Notes: a model not told the origin generated them from the sequence alone. DNA of 64,000 nucleotides from Apodemia mormo (GCA_036924255.1 JAUPFN010000010.1:5414682-5478681); one strand, 5' to 3'; positions 42,516 through 53,193 are shown, counted from the first letter of the stretch. Numbers and translations: made by a program.

Positions 42516-43470
42516 TGAGAAAAAATGGCATTTCGTTTTTTGCCAATATTACATAAACTATTTATTAATATTTAAGAATTTTCAAAAAAAGATTCAGAAA
42601 AACGAGGAAATTTCCAAGAAAAAACTTTCAGATTTCGGAACTCTATCTCCATTATTTATAATTTTAATTTAACGCTGAAAATAGGTCTCCGCACGACATT
42701 TTTAGTTTGCGCGCACGGCCTCAAAACGAGTACGACATATAAATTAATTTATTTCAGGTATTGGATATTCTTTTTTAAATTTGAAAAAATGATGACGTAT
42801 TCTGATCACTATAAATAATTTATTTCCGTTGGAAATTTTACTTAAAATTGATTTTTCAACTAGTTAAACGATTGTTAACTAACAAAATTTTCTCGTACAC
42901 CCGTCTTAATTATTAATGAAAAAAAAAAAAATGTTTAAGGCGAGGCATCGAGACAAACGGGAAAAACTGGTTTGCTTAATCACGTTTTTATGTATTGATT
43001 TTTAAATTGTTATTTAACAATCAATACATAAAAACCTGAAAAAAATTACATTTTTGTAAAATTGTTCTTATCAATTATTGTTTGTTATCAATTGTTGTTA
43101 TCAATTATTTTAACAGCTATCTCTATTTTAGACGATTTTTAACTTGTCGAACAGACTAAATAGATTTGTTCACTTGTCTACCTTTAGCCTGTCTGACTGT
43201 CTACCAAACTTATTTAGACGTGTCAAAGTAAACAAGGTTTGTCTAAGTTTAGCCGGTTTCGCTTAAGCACACTGGGCGTGTTCAAGCCGAATGTCTTTTC
43301 ACAAAATTGGTAGGCTTTTAACAAAATTGGCAAATGCTTAGTTAAGACTTTTCCTGGACACTCTATAAGTAGATAGTGAGACATAATCCTATGCCACCAT
43401 TTTTATCTTACTATTGAACTTCACAGTTCCGTTTATTTCTTTATCATAGATAATAGATACTTCATAGATA
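42516..43470. other. Unassigned; hairpin at 42984-43035
   Basis: GTTTTTATGTATTGATT and its exact inverse (17 bp) around an 18-base loop. No gene supported. Confidence 0.5.
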
Positions 43471-43819
43471 CAGTACCCGGCGATAAATATTGCACATCGA
43501 CCTTTGGAAAGAGACAATCGGCTAATTTCGGCTTCGTAGAGCGTTATCTCTGTCGCACAAAATACAAACAGTCCGGTACCTATTAGGAGCTGTTAAAACA
43601 AGTATGATTTGCTTCTTTTGATATTTTTATTCTTTGTATAAAATACACTAATTTTTCTATAAGTGATGGCTTTAGGTTGGGGTAAAATAAAATAAAAAAA
43701 CATTTTTACATTATGTTTACGTATTTAATTATTTTGGAACATTACAGCTTTAGTGTACATAATAAACACCATTATACCTATTGCTAAAATGAGACATTGC
43801 AATAAAAATAATAATAATT

Positions 43820-44524
43820 CTAATTCTCAATTACTTCCATTTCACTATCTGTGCTCTCAAAGAGGTCAATATCACTGTCACTATCAGCCGTATTTATTAC
43901 TAATCTATCAGTGTAATTGTCTAAACTGTGTTGAATGCTTCTATATTCATTCTCACATTTGATTGCATGATCGCAAACCTTTTTCCACTCTTCAGCGCCG
44001 ATCATGTTTACTTTTTCAGTCAATAATGTTTTTACTGTAGTTAAGTTCATACCCACATTTCTAGAGGCTACATAGCCTTTCAGTTGAGACCATATATTGT
44101 CAATTGGATTAAAATCCGGATGATATGGTGGCAATCGCAACACAGTGTGCCCATGTTCGGCAAGTATTTTGTCCACAGAAAACTCTGTATACCTCTCCTT
44201 GTGCTGACATATAATAGCGTAAATCTGGGTTTTTGTTAATTTTGGATCAACTGGAATTTCATGTCTGTTTAACCAGTTGATCATTTCCCGTTTAATGGTG
44301 TTTGAGTTGGGGGGTCTCTCAACATACTTGTTGTGATAGGGTGCGTTGTCGATAACTAGAACAAAATCACTGGGTATATTTGGGATTAATTGGTTAACCA
44401 GCCATTTCTCATAGTTATCGTTATTCATTTCATTGTGATAGTCACCTGTAGTGTCCGTGGATTTATACGTTAAAAAAGCACCGGGTACAAAGCCTTTTTC
44501 ATTTCCCGCATGAACTATTATCAA
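43820..44524 (-). CDS. Transposase, C-terminal catalytic part (frameshifted gene)
   Basis: Continues the transposase from IIVHAGNEKGFVPGAFLTYK. Second catalytic Asp in VLVIDNAPYHN; third position in RLPPYHPDFNPIDNIWSQLK is Asp where relatives I recall have Glu (NPIE). Exactly 82 residues lie between the second and third, giving DD82D. It ends with an acidic Ser/Asp-rich tail (TADSDSDIDLFESTDSEMEV). About 235 residues, close to full length for this group. The listed start is not a true start; translation would need the upstream ORF. Confidence 0.9.
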   Translation of the reverse strand: MIIVHAGNEKGFVPGAFLTYKSTDTTGDYHNEMNNDNYEKWLVNQLIPNIPSDFVLVIDNAPYHNKYVERPPNSNTIKREMINWLNRHEIPVDPKLTKTQIYAIICQHKERYTEFSVDKILAEHGHTVLRLPPYHPDFNPIDNIWSQLKGYVASRNVGMNLTTVKTLLTEKVNMIGAEEWKKVCDHAIKCENEYRSIQHSLDNYTDRLVINTADSDSDIDLFESTDSEMEVIEN

Positions 44525-45198
44525 ACGTTGACCTTTTGAAATTGGCTTTTTACTCCTTTTTTCTTATCGTCACTCCAAGATTTCCCTTTAGTGTGGGATG
44601 CATGTATATATGACTCATCCATGTAGACGATATTTTTTCCTGTTTCGCGAAATTTGCGTATTTTATCAAGGTATTCCATTCGTTTGTGACTAACGTCGTG
44701 CTTTTCCATTAGAATTTTTCGATTATCTTCCATTTTAGTGAACTGAAATCCCATGTCATGAAGTATTTTTCTCAACGTTTTTTCAGACCCATTGTAATTA
44801 ATAGCTTCAGATAACTTAGCTTTTAATGATTTTATTGTTGGCAGTTCATTAAATCGTAAGTGAAAATCATACACCATTCTTCGAACAACATCGTAATCAA
44901 AATCGTCCATATCCAAACGAAATTGCTTTTTTGGTCTCCCTTTTTTTGGAGTGCTGAACTTAATTTCAGTCGAATGTGTTTCAGTACTGACTTCGTTTAA
45001 TATATTGTTCAAAGTTCTTCTTGAAATTCCAGTGGCATTTGCAACTCGCTCTTGAATCTTCTTAAAATAACAACTTACATTTTCATCTACTTTTTTTTTA
45101 AATCTATCAGCTTCGCTTACAAAGTATTTATAAACATTGTAGATAATTTCACGTGACTGACCTCGTAAAGGTTTCCCTCTTTTTCCGAAAGATGCCAT
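44521..45198 (-). CDS. Transposase, N-terminal part and first catalytic Asp (frameshifted gene)
   Basis: Starts ATG at 45198, 120 bp inside the right terminal repeat. 225 residues: basic N-terminus (MASFGKRGKPLRGQSREI), a helix-turn-helix-like RVANATGISRRTLNNILNE (~50-68), a basic GRPKK link (~85), a second predicted DNA-binding stretch ending LRKILHDMGFQF, and the first catalytic aspartate in IVYMDESYIHAS (~190). The frame ends at a TGA because one base is missing near 44552; the adjacent frame continues the same protein with KPISKGQRLIIVHAGN. Likely nuclear transposase of the IS630-Tc1-mariner superfamily. If the missing base is a sequencing error, the two ORFs are one gene. Confidence 0.88.
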   Translation of the reverse strand: MASFGKRGKPLRGQSREIIYNVYKYFVSEADRFKKKVDENVSCYFKKIQERVANATGISRRTLNNILNEVSTETHSTEIKFSTPKKGRPKKQFRLDMDDFDYDVVRRMVYDFHLRFNELPTIKSLKAKLSEAINYNGSEKTLRKILHDMGFQFTKMEDNRKILMEKHDVSHKRMEYLDKIRKFRETGKNIVYMDESYIHASHTKGKSWSDDKKKGVKSQFQKVNV

Positions 45199-45319
45199 AT
45201 TACAACTTTAAATTATTTAAATTTGTGGGTGTTATCAACTCTAAATATATATATTTTTTCGGGACGCGACTGCACTCTATCGTACTTGAACAACGACTGA
45301 CTAAACGTCACATAGGTAG

Positions 45320-45408
45320 TGTGGGACAGAGATAACGCTTTACGAAGCCGAAATTATCCGATTGTCTCTTTCCAAAGTTCGATGTGCAATATTTATCGCC
45401 GGGTACTG
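45320..45408. repeat. Right terminal inverted repeat of the DD82D element (partner 43471-43559)
   Basis: 89 bases; mismatches to the left repeat only at positions 31, 52, 69 and 85. Unusually long for a Tc1/mariner element, suggesting more than one transposase-binding site per end. Confidence 0.92.
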
Positions 45409-45410
45409 TA

Positions 45411-45868
45411 AATCAATTATGAAAATTGGTGAAATAAAATTACTTTTTATCTTATTAAGTAGTGTGTTAGTATACTTATTTTCAAGTTTTATAAAAAGGA
45501 GATCCTTTAAATGAACGCGAACTGCGCGATGGACGCGAACAGACGAACTTATCCTATTCGCAGGAAAAAAAAGCGGGACCCTCTGTATTAGACCAATAAG
45601 GCAGTCAACATAAATAAGCATAGTGATTTAATTTCTTTCAGTTAGAATTTGTGACTGTAGACACTAGTGTGTCATTAGACTGTTGCCATTCCAACAGTCG
45701 TGTGTCGCGCGTGCTTCACAGCGATAAGAAATAAGTATGTAGGTACTCCGTGAGTAGTGACCCAATAAACTTAATGATACCAATATTTACTAATTGTTTT
45801 TGTATTGCAAGGTAAATTTAGATAATGTCTTTAAGTCTACGTATAACAAACACGAATAGGTAAATCTA
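45411..45868. other. Nothing recognised
   Basis: No ORF or repeat supported. Confidence 0.4.
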
Positions 45869-46010
45869 TCTATACACATAATAAAACTGTAAGGGGTCGA
45901 ATTCTGTACATTGAAGATATTTAAAATTTTTTTTGGAAGACACTTTTTAATCGATACTGAAGTGAAAACTGTATTTTTTCTGTCATTCTGTCTGTCTGTA
46001 TCAAGTGTAT
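45869..46010 (+). mobile_element. Helitron H4 (long form), 5' part
   Basis: TCTATACACATAATAAAACT and CTTTTTAATCGATACTGAAG match 34430-34560; the 3' half is missing. Confidence 0.7.
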
Positions 46011-46015
46011 TAGGT

Positions 46016-46085
46016 TTTTTTGGATATCATAAGGCAACAAACAAGCAAATGACTCTCCTGAGACTGCGCCTATTGACAGCAAATT
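46016..46085 (-). mobile_element. R365 3'-end fragment
   Basis: GGATATCATAAGGCAACAAA CAAGC and ACTCTCCTGA. Confidence 0.65.
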
Positions 46086-46609
46086 TTTTTTGTGATTTTT
46101 TTTATTATATAAGTTAAATGTACTGTTATTTTTACAATAATAAATTAAAAAAAAAAACTATTATTAAAAATTGTAGTTGATATTTAATAATAGCTCTACG
46201 TGGTCAAATAAGCGACTTTAATGCGCGACTTCATTGTTAGAGTTCGGAAGTCTACAAGGAACCTTAATAGTTTCGCCATGTTCGTCCGTCTGTCAGCAGC
46301 TTAGCTCGGAAACTTTTAATGCTAAAAAACCGTAATGTGTAGTAATAATTTTTTTTTAAAAAATGTTGGTTCCTTTTCTAAAATATCTGGTCACGTAAAG
46401 TGGGGATACTTTTTTCTTATGTAACCCATGAATTGATATGTCATTAGATGACCTATCCAAAAACCAAAAATTCCAAAACAGATTTAGGTTTTGAAAGGTT
46501 TGTATTGCTTGCTCCACATTCATGGATCTATCCATACAAAAACTCTTGACACCATCTTCGGACAAGTACTCGATCAATCTGAGTATGGTATGTCAGTCTT
46601 ATAGGCTTA
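46086..46609. other. Unassigned, with repeat-like stretch at 46230-46360
   Basis: GGAACCTTAATAGTTTCGCC ATGTTCGTCCGTCTG resembles a common lepidopteran repeat; class unknown. Confidence 0.4.
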
Positions 46610-46810
46610 CCTGGCACCTACATCTTTCGAAGTTCGCATTGTATATCTTTTTTGTTAACCTTTCATTTACCATTCTTTCTACATTTCACAACCAACGGAG
46701 CATGCCCTTTTTCATTTTTACGATAATTTCTAAACTATCATTCACTTCAATGTTACGAATCCGGTCCGTGAACATTGCTCTACATATTTTCGGTATCCAT
46801 ATTTATCAAC
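46610..46810 (-). pseudogene. LINE reverse transcriptase C-terminal fragment, second copy
   Basis: Minus strand: FTDRIRNIEVNDSLEIIVKM, KKGMLRWL, stop, NVERMVNERLTKKIYNANFE. Same protein region as 33840-34170, independently decayed. Confidence 0.8.
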
Positions 46811-46849
46811 ATATTTAAATAAAAAGAGTATCAAGAAAAACTTTATAAA

Positions 46850-47360
46850 CAGGGGAGTAGCTACCACCGTATCAGCCGCATGAATTATACGTGGCCCCGG
46901 GCCCCGGGCCACGGGGTGCGTAACCTAAGTGCGTAAAAAATTAATAAAAACTTCCCAATTTTTTTGATTTAAAAAAATACATAAGTCAAAAAAACTAAAG
47001 TCATCATCAGCTATAAATCTATACATATAATAAAATCGTAGGAAAGTCAATGCATGTCCGGGGTAAACTCAAAAAGTACTGCATGGATTTACTTCAAATT
47101 TTGCATGAATATTACTAACAAGTCGGGTCAACATATAGGCTACATATTATCACGCTATCACCTACGGGGGAGGAGCTGTGCGGAGTAAACGAAGACCGCG
47201 CTAACGAAGTTGCGGGCAACAGCTAGTGATTTAATAAATCAGTTTGCCGAAAAAAGGTAAGGAGAGTATATTTTATTTGAATTGTTTGTAATCTCTACCC
47301 TTGATAAGGGCACCAAACAAATTTTTGTACAGGGCCCCGCCAAGGCACGCTACGCCACTG
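46850..47360. mobile_element. hAT-type element split by Helitron H4
   Basis: Termini CAGGGGAGTAGC and inverse GCTACGCCACTG; flanks TTTATAAA (46842-46849) and TTTACAAA (47361-47368) match at 7 of 8. GC-rich subterminal GGCCCCGGG tract at 46893. No transposase. Confidence 0.78.
47019..47226 (+). mobile_element. Helitron H4
   Basis: TCTATACATATAATAAAATC to TGCGGGCAACAGCTAG, then T. Inside the hAT element. Confidence 0.88.
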
Positions 47361-47368
47361 TTTACAAA

Positions 47369-47652
47369 AGAAATATAATTGACCATCGCAGTAATAAGTA
47401 TATATAAACTTCATCCGCATTGTAACTAAGAGAATGTATACAACAGTTAAGCGGTCTAATAATAGATAAACAGTGCAATACACTAATTGATATCAATTGC
47501 CCACTTGGTCCCGACATTAATATATTCGTGCGACGTAATGCCCAACACCAATTGGAGGGACAAACTCCATTCAATTAACGAAGAATGTAAGTTGCTTTCT
47601 AGACGATTCTTATCAGATATTTTTATTATTTGTATGTCACGACTTCTCAGAG
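47369..47652. other. Nothing recognised
   Basis: Overlapping short ORFs on both strands, none with family features. Confidence 0.4.
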
Positions 47653-47751
47653 CAGGAGTCAGCAAGTAGTTTTGGCAAAAAAAAAACAGCTTTGAGAATA
47701 TTTGGCGGTCCATGGTTCAACCTTTCGCAGTCCGTCTGTTGCTGACCGTTG
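47653..47751. mobile_element. Tiny hAT-like MITE remnant
   Basis: CAGGAGTCAGCAA and inverse TTGCTGACCGTTG; 8-bp flanks match at 6 of 8 (TCTCAGAG/TTTTAGAG). Confidence 0.5.
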
Positions 47752-47804
47752 TTTTAGAGTCTAGACTCTAGAGGTTAGAATACCACAATGAATTGATTAC
47801 AACT

Positions 47805-47895
47805 CAACTACAACGCAACTGCAAGACCTGCAACGAAATGTCCAGAAGCGATGGTCATCACCATCAGATGCACTTCCTGCTTGCTTATCCCCTTA
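47805..47895 (+). repeat. LINE 3'-end-type fragment
   Basis: CAACGCAACTGCAAGACCTG and CATCACCATCAGATG, as in 29571-29665. Confidence 0.55.
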
Positions 47896-47984
47896 AAATA
47901 TTAGTAGGAAAGAAGTAGGATAGTATAGAAGTATGAACAAAATTAGTAGAAAACATTGGGAAAAAGTAGTCTATGTTCATTCTC

Positions 47985-48297
47985 AGACTTTAAATTATCG
48001 CTACATGTTTCACCACAATCGGCCCAACGGTTTGACTTTAATTACGTCACATACAGACAGATAGAGTTAGTTACTTACACATTTACAATATTAGTATGGA
48101 TGGATAATATAGAAGTTTGAACAAAATAAGAAAAAAAGTTTGAAAAAATTAGCCTGTTTATCCCAAAACCTTAAAGTATCGCCACAGAATATATAATAGC
48201 GCTTTATGAAATTTCACTACATTCGGCCCAACGGTTTGGTCGTGATAACGTCACAAACAGACTTACTTTCGTATTTATAATAATATTAGTATGAATA
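47985..48297 (-). mobile_element. Two tandem H7 Helitron 5' ends
   Basis: 47985-48106 and 48165-48297 both contain ATCGGCCCAACGGTTTG-like sequence and end at TATTAGTATG.A (5' terminus on the minus strand). Confidence 0.65.
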
Positions 48298-48539
48298 TAA
48301 GGTTATGTAATGTGATGCTATAATTGACAACACACCTTCGTGTTTGACGATAGCAATATACCGCCATCGTATTTAATCAATTATTCGTATGAAGCACTAT
48401 TTTTATTACACATTTTATTGCTACTCGGAAAATATTACTTTTTTATTATCCAGCTTAATTATGGAATAACGTTATTATTTATTATATGTTATTTTTTACG
48501 TTATTATTTATTATAGTTATTATTATATGTTTAAGTATA
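48298..48539. other. Nothing recognised
   Basis: AT-rich. Confidence 0.4.
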
Positions 48540-49212
48540 CAGTGTGTAAAAGGGAAGGTCTACCGAAAAATTAAGAAAAAACGCCATTTTTACGTTCTAG
48601 TCATAATGGCGATTTGTTGTTTTATTGGAAGTGCAGTTTTGTGACTTTTTCTTATTTTCACGTCTCGCAATTGCTCCGATTCGTAGCGTTCGTGGAACCC
48701 TTAAGCCAGCTGTTTATTTGCGCGTGTATAATGTATTAACTATAATACCTACATTGCTTATCTGTGTTTTCATTTAATTTTGTCATTCTTTTAAAATAAG
48801 TCCTGTACCTACAGTAATGTAAAGTATTAGAATTAATTAATTTATATAAAGTTAAGCAAAAACTCTCCAAAAACATCAAAAATTTTCCTCACATACTTTC
48901 AACCAGTTTTGTTTTAAAACCTGTTGAAAATTATTTTTTTACTTAATTAATACTTAATTTGATTTATTCTTACATTGTACGGAGGTTTTTTAATACAGTA
49001 GTAAAATTATAGGAAATACACAAATAAGCAATGTATTTATAATGCGCCACATAACGCGCAAAATAAACAGCTGGTTTAAGGGTTCTACGGGCGCGACGAG
49101 TTGGAGCAATTACGTGGCGTGAAAAAAAAACATAATAATAATAATGCATTTCCCACAAAAAAAATGCCATCGTAATTGATATGTAAAAATAACATGTTTT
49201 CTTAATTTTTAG
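48540..49212. mobile_element. Fold-back element with long arms
   Basis: Left arm ~48556-48775 and right arm ~49003-49206 pair over ~200 bases with indels (AACCCTTAAGCCAGCTGTTT against AAACAGCTGGTTTAAGGGTT; TTGCTTATCTGTGT against ACACAAATAAGCAA). Left terminus CAGTGTGTAAAAGG is like the MITE at 10467. The right terminus is less clear. Confidence 0.72.
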
Positions 49213-49250
49213 GTACTCGTTTCGGTTTCGGTTATCGTCCCTTAGGGCCC

Positions 49251-49503
49251 TAAAGGCCCGCTTTCACTTTGATTAGTGCGAGTGCAAGTGCTTAAAGCAG
49301 GTGCTTATTATTAAGCTAAAAATACGTAAAGAAAGCCGTTGAACAGTGCGAGTGATTAGTAATCTGCGTCTATTCACCTTTACTATGCTGATTACTAATC
49401 ACTCGCACTTATCAACGGCTGTCTTTACGTATTTTTTGGTTACTACTAAGCACCTGCATTAAACACTTGCATTCGCACTTATCAAAATGAATACGGGTCT
49501 TTA
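49251..49503. mobile_element. Fold-back MITE, ~110-bp arms
   Basis: TAAAGGCCCG..AGTGCGAGTG at the left and inverse ..CGGGTCTTTA at the right; inner arms share GAGTGATTAGTAATC and CAACGGC.GTCTTTACGTATTTTT. 25-base loop. TA at both ends could be the target duplication. Confidence 0.8.
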
Positions 49504-49679
49504 CTCAACGGACGCCATCGCCATGGCGACGTCGCCGGTAACCGTATCCAAACAGTTTATATTCAAATACTAGACCCAGCAAACGTTGTTTTGTCATATA
49601 AATAATTGAGTTAAAAAATAGGGGTTGATGATTAAAGGGTAAAAATTTAGGGTTGTATGTATTTTTGAATGCCACATTA

Positions 49680-49863
49680 TCTTATATATAAAAATCAATT
49701 GCTGTTCGTTAGTCTCGCTAAAACTCGAGAACGGCTGAACCGATTTGGCTAATTTTGGTTTTAAATTAATTGTTGAAGTCCAGGGAAGGTTTAAAAGGTG
49801 AGAAAATATAGAAAAAAATAAGAGTAGTAAAAAAGGCAGGACAACGTTTACCAGGTCAGCTAG
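49680..49863 (+). mobile_element. Helitron H3, complete with canonical ends
   Basis: Host A | TCTTATATATAAAAATCAAT .. CAGGTCAGCTAG | T host: the textbook Helitron A/T insertion. 184 bp. Confidence 0.92.
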
Positions 49864-49879
49864 TATAAAAATATAAAAA

Positions 49880-50096
49880 ACTAGCGGCCTGTCCGCGGTT
49901 TCGCCCGCATAGCTTTTGTTCTTGTGGAAATATCGGAAAGGTTTATATATTTAAACCTTTCTCAAGAATGAATCTATCTATTAAAAAAACCGCATTAAAA
50001 TCCGTTGCGTAGTTTTAAAGATTTAAGCATACATAGGGACATAAGGACATAGGGACAGATAGAAGAAAGCGACTTTGTTTTATACTATGTAGTGAT
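49880..50096 (-). mobile_element. Helitron H6
   Basis: ACTAGCGGCCTGTCCGCGG at the 3' end; ATCCGTTGCGTAGTTTTAAA and TACTATGTAGTGATAA at the 5' end. Confidence 0.8.
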
Positions 50097-50381
50097 AAAA
50101 AATTTGTCCAAATTGTTTAAAAAAATGTTAGGTGTGGACAACCGTTATTACTTAAAGGTATGAAAAATAGATAGTAGCCGATTCTCCGACCTACTGAATG
50201 TACATACCTATAATATTCTATAAAAATCGGTCAAGCCGATTCGAAGGAGTATGTTAACTAACATTGTGACACGAGAATTTTATATATGTGTATAAGATTT
50301 CATAAAAATTGGTTTAGCCGGTTTGAAGGTGCTTTATATATAAGATTTGGCGGCTAACTCATTAATCGACGTAGGCAATTC

Positions 50382-50748
50382 TTTTTTTTTTATATCATAA
50401 GATAGCAAACAAGCAAATGGGTCTCCTGATGGAAAGAGTCAACCATCGCCTATAGACACCAAAGATGTTAATGGTGCATTGCTATCTTGTGGCGAGGTCT
50501 AATGCCACATGCATAAGTTTACCGGCTACCTTACCCTCCAAACTGGAACACGACAGCGTCAAGCACTGACGCTATTGCGGCAGGAATAGGTAAGGCGGTG
50601 GTACCAGACCCGGGCGAGACAATGCAGAACTCTACCACCTAGTAGCCATGATGGTAGTGACTCGATAGCCAATCGGTCGCCTTTTACGACCTGCCTGGTA
50701 GAACGGCAGTTGGCCTATTCTACAAAGGAGGCCGGGACCAACACGGCG
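50382..50748 (-). mobile_element. R365 copy, full length, with 5-bp target duplication
   Basis: Poly-T to GGGACCAACACGG; AATTC at 50377-50381 and 50749-50753. Confidence 0.93.
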
Positions 50749-50753
50749 AAATT

Positions 50754-51317
50754 CGTTAAATTCGTGGTCAGCGACGTTGTCATGCTTCGATCTAATTAAT
50801 CGAATTTGTCATGGCGTCCCAGTGAGTTAGGTAGGACCCCTACACGATGTATTATTGATTCGGTGCTTTTTTAAGCTGTTGAAAGACCTTCCACCCTTCC
50901 AATGTCCAACCGATCCCTAAATCTTTGGCCCACGTCGCCGGAGATGCACAGAGGTCGTTTCAACGTTTGCATTCTCATGCACATACTCTTGACTCTATAA
51001 ATTCTTGATTGAAAGTGACCCTATATCTAGTGGCTTGAGGGAATTAGGGACATTCCCTTGAGCCACTAGAGAGATTCCTCTTTCCATAATTTGTCAAAAT
51101 CCTGCACTATGCTGAAGTTTAGTCTAGAAGGAGACAGCTCTTAATATGAGTTAGTAACCCCAAAACAACTCTAAATTCTGACTGGGCATTTGTCAAATAG
51201 CTGACGTTACAAACTGTCAAATAAGCATTTCGGAAATAAGAAGTGTCTGATGGTTTTCCCTTCATAAAAGGCCGCAACAGTATGAGGTAAATTTTGAATT
51301 GTTAAATAATTATTGCT
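50754..51317. other. Unassigned; hairpin at 51027-51069
   Basis: CTAGTGGCTTGAGGGAAT pairs with its partner at 16 of 18 positions around a 7-base loop. Nothing else recognised. Confidence 0.4.
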
Positions 51318-51375
51318 TCACGCCCGTATCCCCGAATGGTTAGGCAGAGGTACAACAAGTACACCCACGAAAATT
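51318..51375 (-). mobile_element. S1 tail fragment
   Basis: CACGCCCGTATCCCCGAATG and GCAGAGGTACAACAAGTACA. Confidence 0.65.
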
Positions 51376-51963
51376 TTTGGCAATATGGCTTTATCTCAAA
51401 ATATATTTGAAAACTTCATGTATGTTTATAAAAATAAATATTTGGATTGAACAAATGCTCGTTTATGAAAAGGGTTCCTAGTTTACTTCGGAACCTTAAA
51501 AAACGATGTAAGTATGGAGTACCACACGTGTTTTTTAAAAACGGCTTCTTTTAAAAATTATAAGTTTCAGAAGGAAAAAAAGGCAGAGAATATACAAGAC
51601 TTTACCGTTGTGCAAATACACTAAGTGTGTTAAAATATTCTTAGTATGATAATTGTGAATAAATATTCATGTTTCACTTGAAACATTTTTGCTAATTCGT
51701 ATTCTAAGTAAACCGAACGTAACCGGATTCTCATTTTGTGTGTTGTCGTCGATTTTATACGGCTGTATGTCAACATTTGCTAAATTTGTAAATGTTTACG
51801 AAAGCCTCTGTGCGTATTAATGGATTCTAAAATAGTCGCCAAAATCTTTATTATTAAATTTTTTACCCAACTCTTTTTCAAGTGGATGTAGGAATATCAA
51901 ATTCCCAAATGTCTTACGTATTTTAGTACACTAGCGATCGCCTGTGGCTGAAATTCGTCAATA
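51376..51963. other. Nothing recognised
   Basis: No supported ORF or repeat. Confidence 0.4.
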
Positions 51964-52031
51964 GACTAAAAAATAAATCTCTTAAGTTTGACAAAATATT
52001 TTGTCAAACTTAAGAGATTTATTTTTTAGTC
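51964..52031. repeat. Perfect 68-bp palindrome, no spacer
   Basis: 34-bp arms meeting at AAAAT|ATTTT; begins GACTAAAAAATAAATC. No mismatch over the full length. Confidence 0.97.
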
Positions 52032-52164
52032 ATATGACCTCTCGAAAAGCGCCAACCCTTGAAAAAATCTACAAAATCCAAACAAGCTACTATGACAATA
52101 TAGGTATCGTTTTTGTGTAAATAAATTTTGGTTTGAAAGAAAGTAAAGTAAAAGTGAAGTAAAG

Positions 52165-52203
52165 TAGTAAAATATTATCCACGTAGTGGATAATATTTTA
52201 CTA
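52165..52203. repeat. 18-bp-arm perfect hairpin
   Basis: TAGTAAAATATTATCCAC, GTA, exact inverse. Confidence 0.95.
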
Positions 52204-52214
52204 ATTTTTGCTTA

Positions 52215-52290
52215 CACACGTTAAGGGCCTCTGTAGCCCGGGGGCCCCGCATTATTGATACGGCTGATGCGGTGGTAGCTACGCCCCTGT
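52215..52290 (-). mobile_element. hAT end fragment (family of 46850-47360)
   Basis: GGTGGTAGCTACGCCCCTG at the right end, GCCCGGGGGCCCC inside; related to the left end at 46850. Confidence 0.65.
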
Positions 52291-52456
52291 CTGCCACACA
52301 CATAAATACTACTTGATTAGTATCTATGCTCGTAGTTTGGTATATAATGCTACTATATAAATGTAACTGCCATTGAATATACAGTTTAATGTTAATAATT
52401 ACAGCAAAACTGCATTATTGTTGGACGTGGATTGCTGAACGGCACGCATGGATTGC

Positions 52457-52779
52457 TTAGGAGTTGGCAACCTTTTGATTAGGAAGAGGCAAAAATTACA
52501 ATTTACAAAATTTCAAAGTTTTTGAAGAGTCACAAAAAAAATCTTACAAACAAATTTAATGGAAGCAATGGTTTTTATTGTTTTTCAAGTAGAAGATTTT
52601 TAATTTTTTTATATAACATACACACACATACATATCTTCACCCCAGATCTCTTATCCTTTTATATTACATATTTATACAAAATAAATAATATTTGCGTAT
52701 GAAACTAAAAAGCCGCAGCTTAACACCCAAAGAACCGCATGTGGCTCATGAGCTGCAGGTTGCCGACCCCTGGCTTAGA
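52457..52779. mobile_element. hAT-like short element
   Basis: TTAGGAGTTGGCAACC at the left, inverse GGTTGCCGACCCCTGG at the right with GTGGCTCATGAGCTGCA subterminal, a layout typical of CAGGGGTCGGCAACC hAT ends. Flanks do not match, so the target duplication is lost. Confidence 0.65.
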
Positions 52780-53193
52780 GCATTAAGTACTGCTCACTAT
52801 ATATTTGTTCTAATTTGACTGTTGTTAGCCTAATTAGTAACGAGTTCAGTTATATCCAAATATCAACTGGAGTTTGCCAAATGACGTCTGCACGTCTGTT
52901 CCATATTCCTGCTCCGTATCTGTGACGCAAGTGATGCCGAGGAATTAGTTTTATTGCGTTTTGAGTCTAGAGCAAGGTTACATTTCGAGATAAAACATGA
53001 CATGAAGTCTCATAGCATAAAATAATAAATTTCGTTAAATAATCATCTACGGCTCGTGTTTCAAGGTAAAGTTTGATATTCTGTACATAATTTGTATGCC
53101 AGTTATCTCTGGAAATACTGGTAGTTGTTGCCTGCCGTTACAGGATAAGGCATGGAGTTTATTAAAGAAGACCAACTTACACAGGGTTAAAGT
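52780..53193. other. Nothing recognised
   Basis: No supported feature. Confidence 0.4.

Larger units (their letters stand above)
43471..45408 (-). mobile_element. Tc1/mariner-type transposon with DD82D transposase, near-intact
   Basis: 1938 bp. Terminal inverted repeats 43471-43559 and 45320-45408 match at 85 of 89 positions, beginning CAGTACCCGGCGATAAATAT, and TA flanks both ends (43469-43470, 45409-45410). It encodes one transposase on the minus strand, split by a single frameshift. The high similarity of the two repeats and the single coding lesion point to a young insertion. Confidence 0.93.
49569..50310 (-). mobile_element. Helitron H2 split by two other Helitrons
   Basis: 3' half at 49569-49679 (ACTAGACCCAGCAAACGTTG..) and 5' half at 50097-50310 (..AACATTGTGACACGAGAATT TTATATAT). 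H3 and H6 lie between. Confidence 0.8.
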
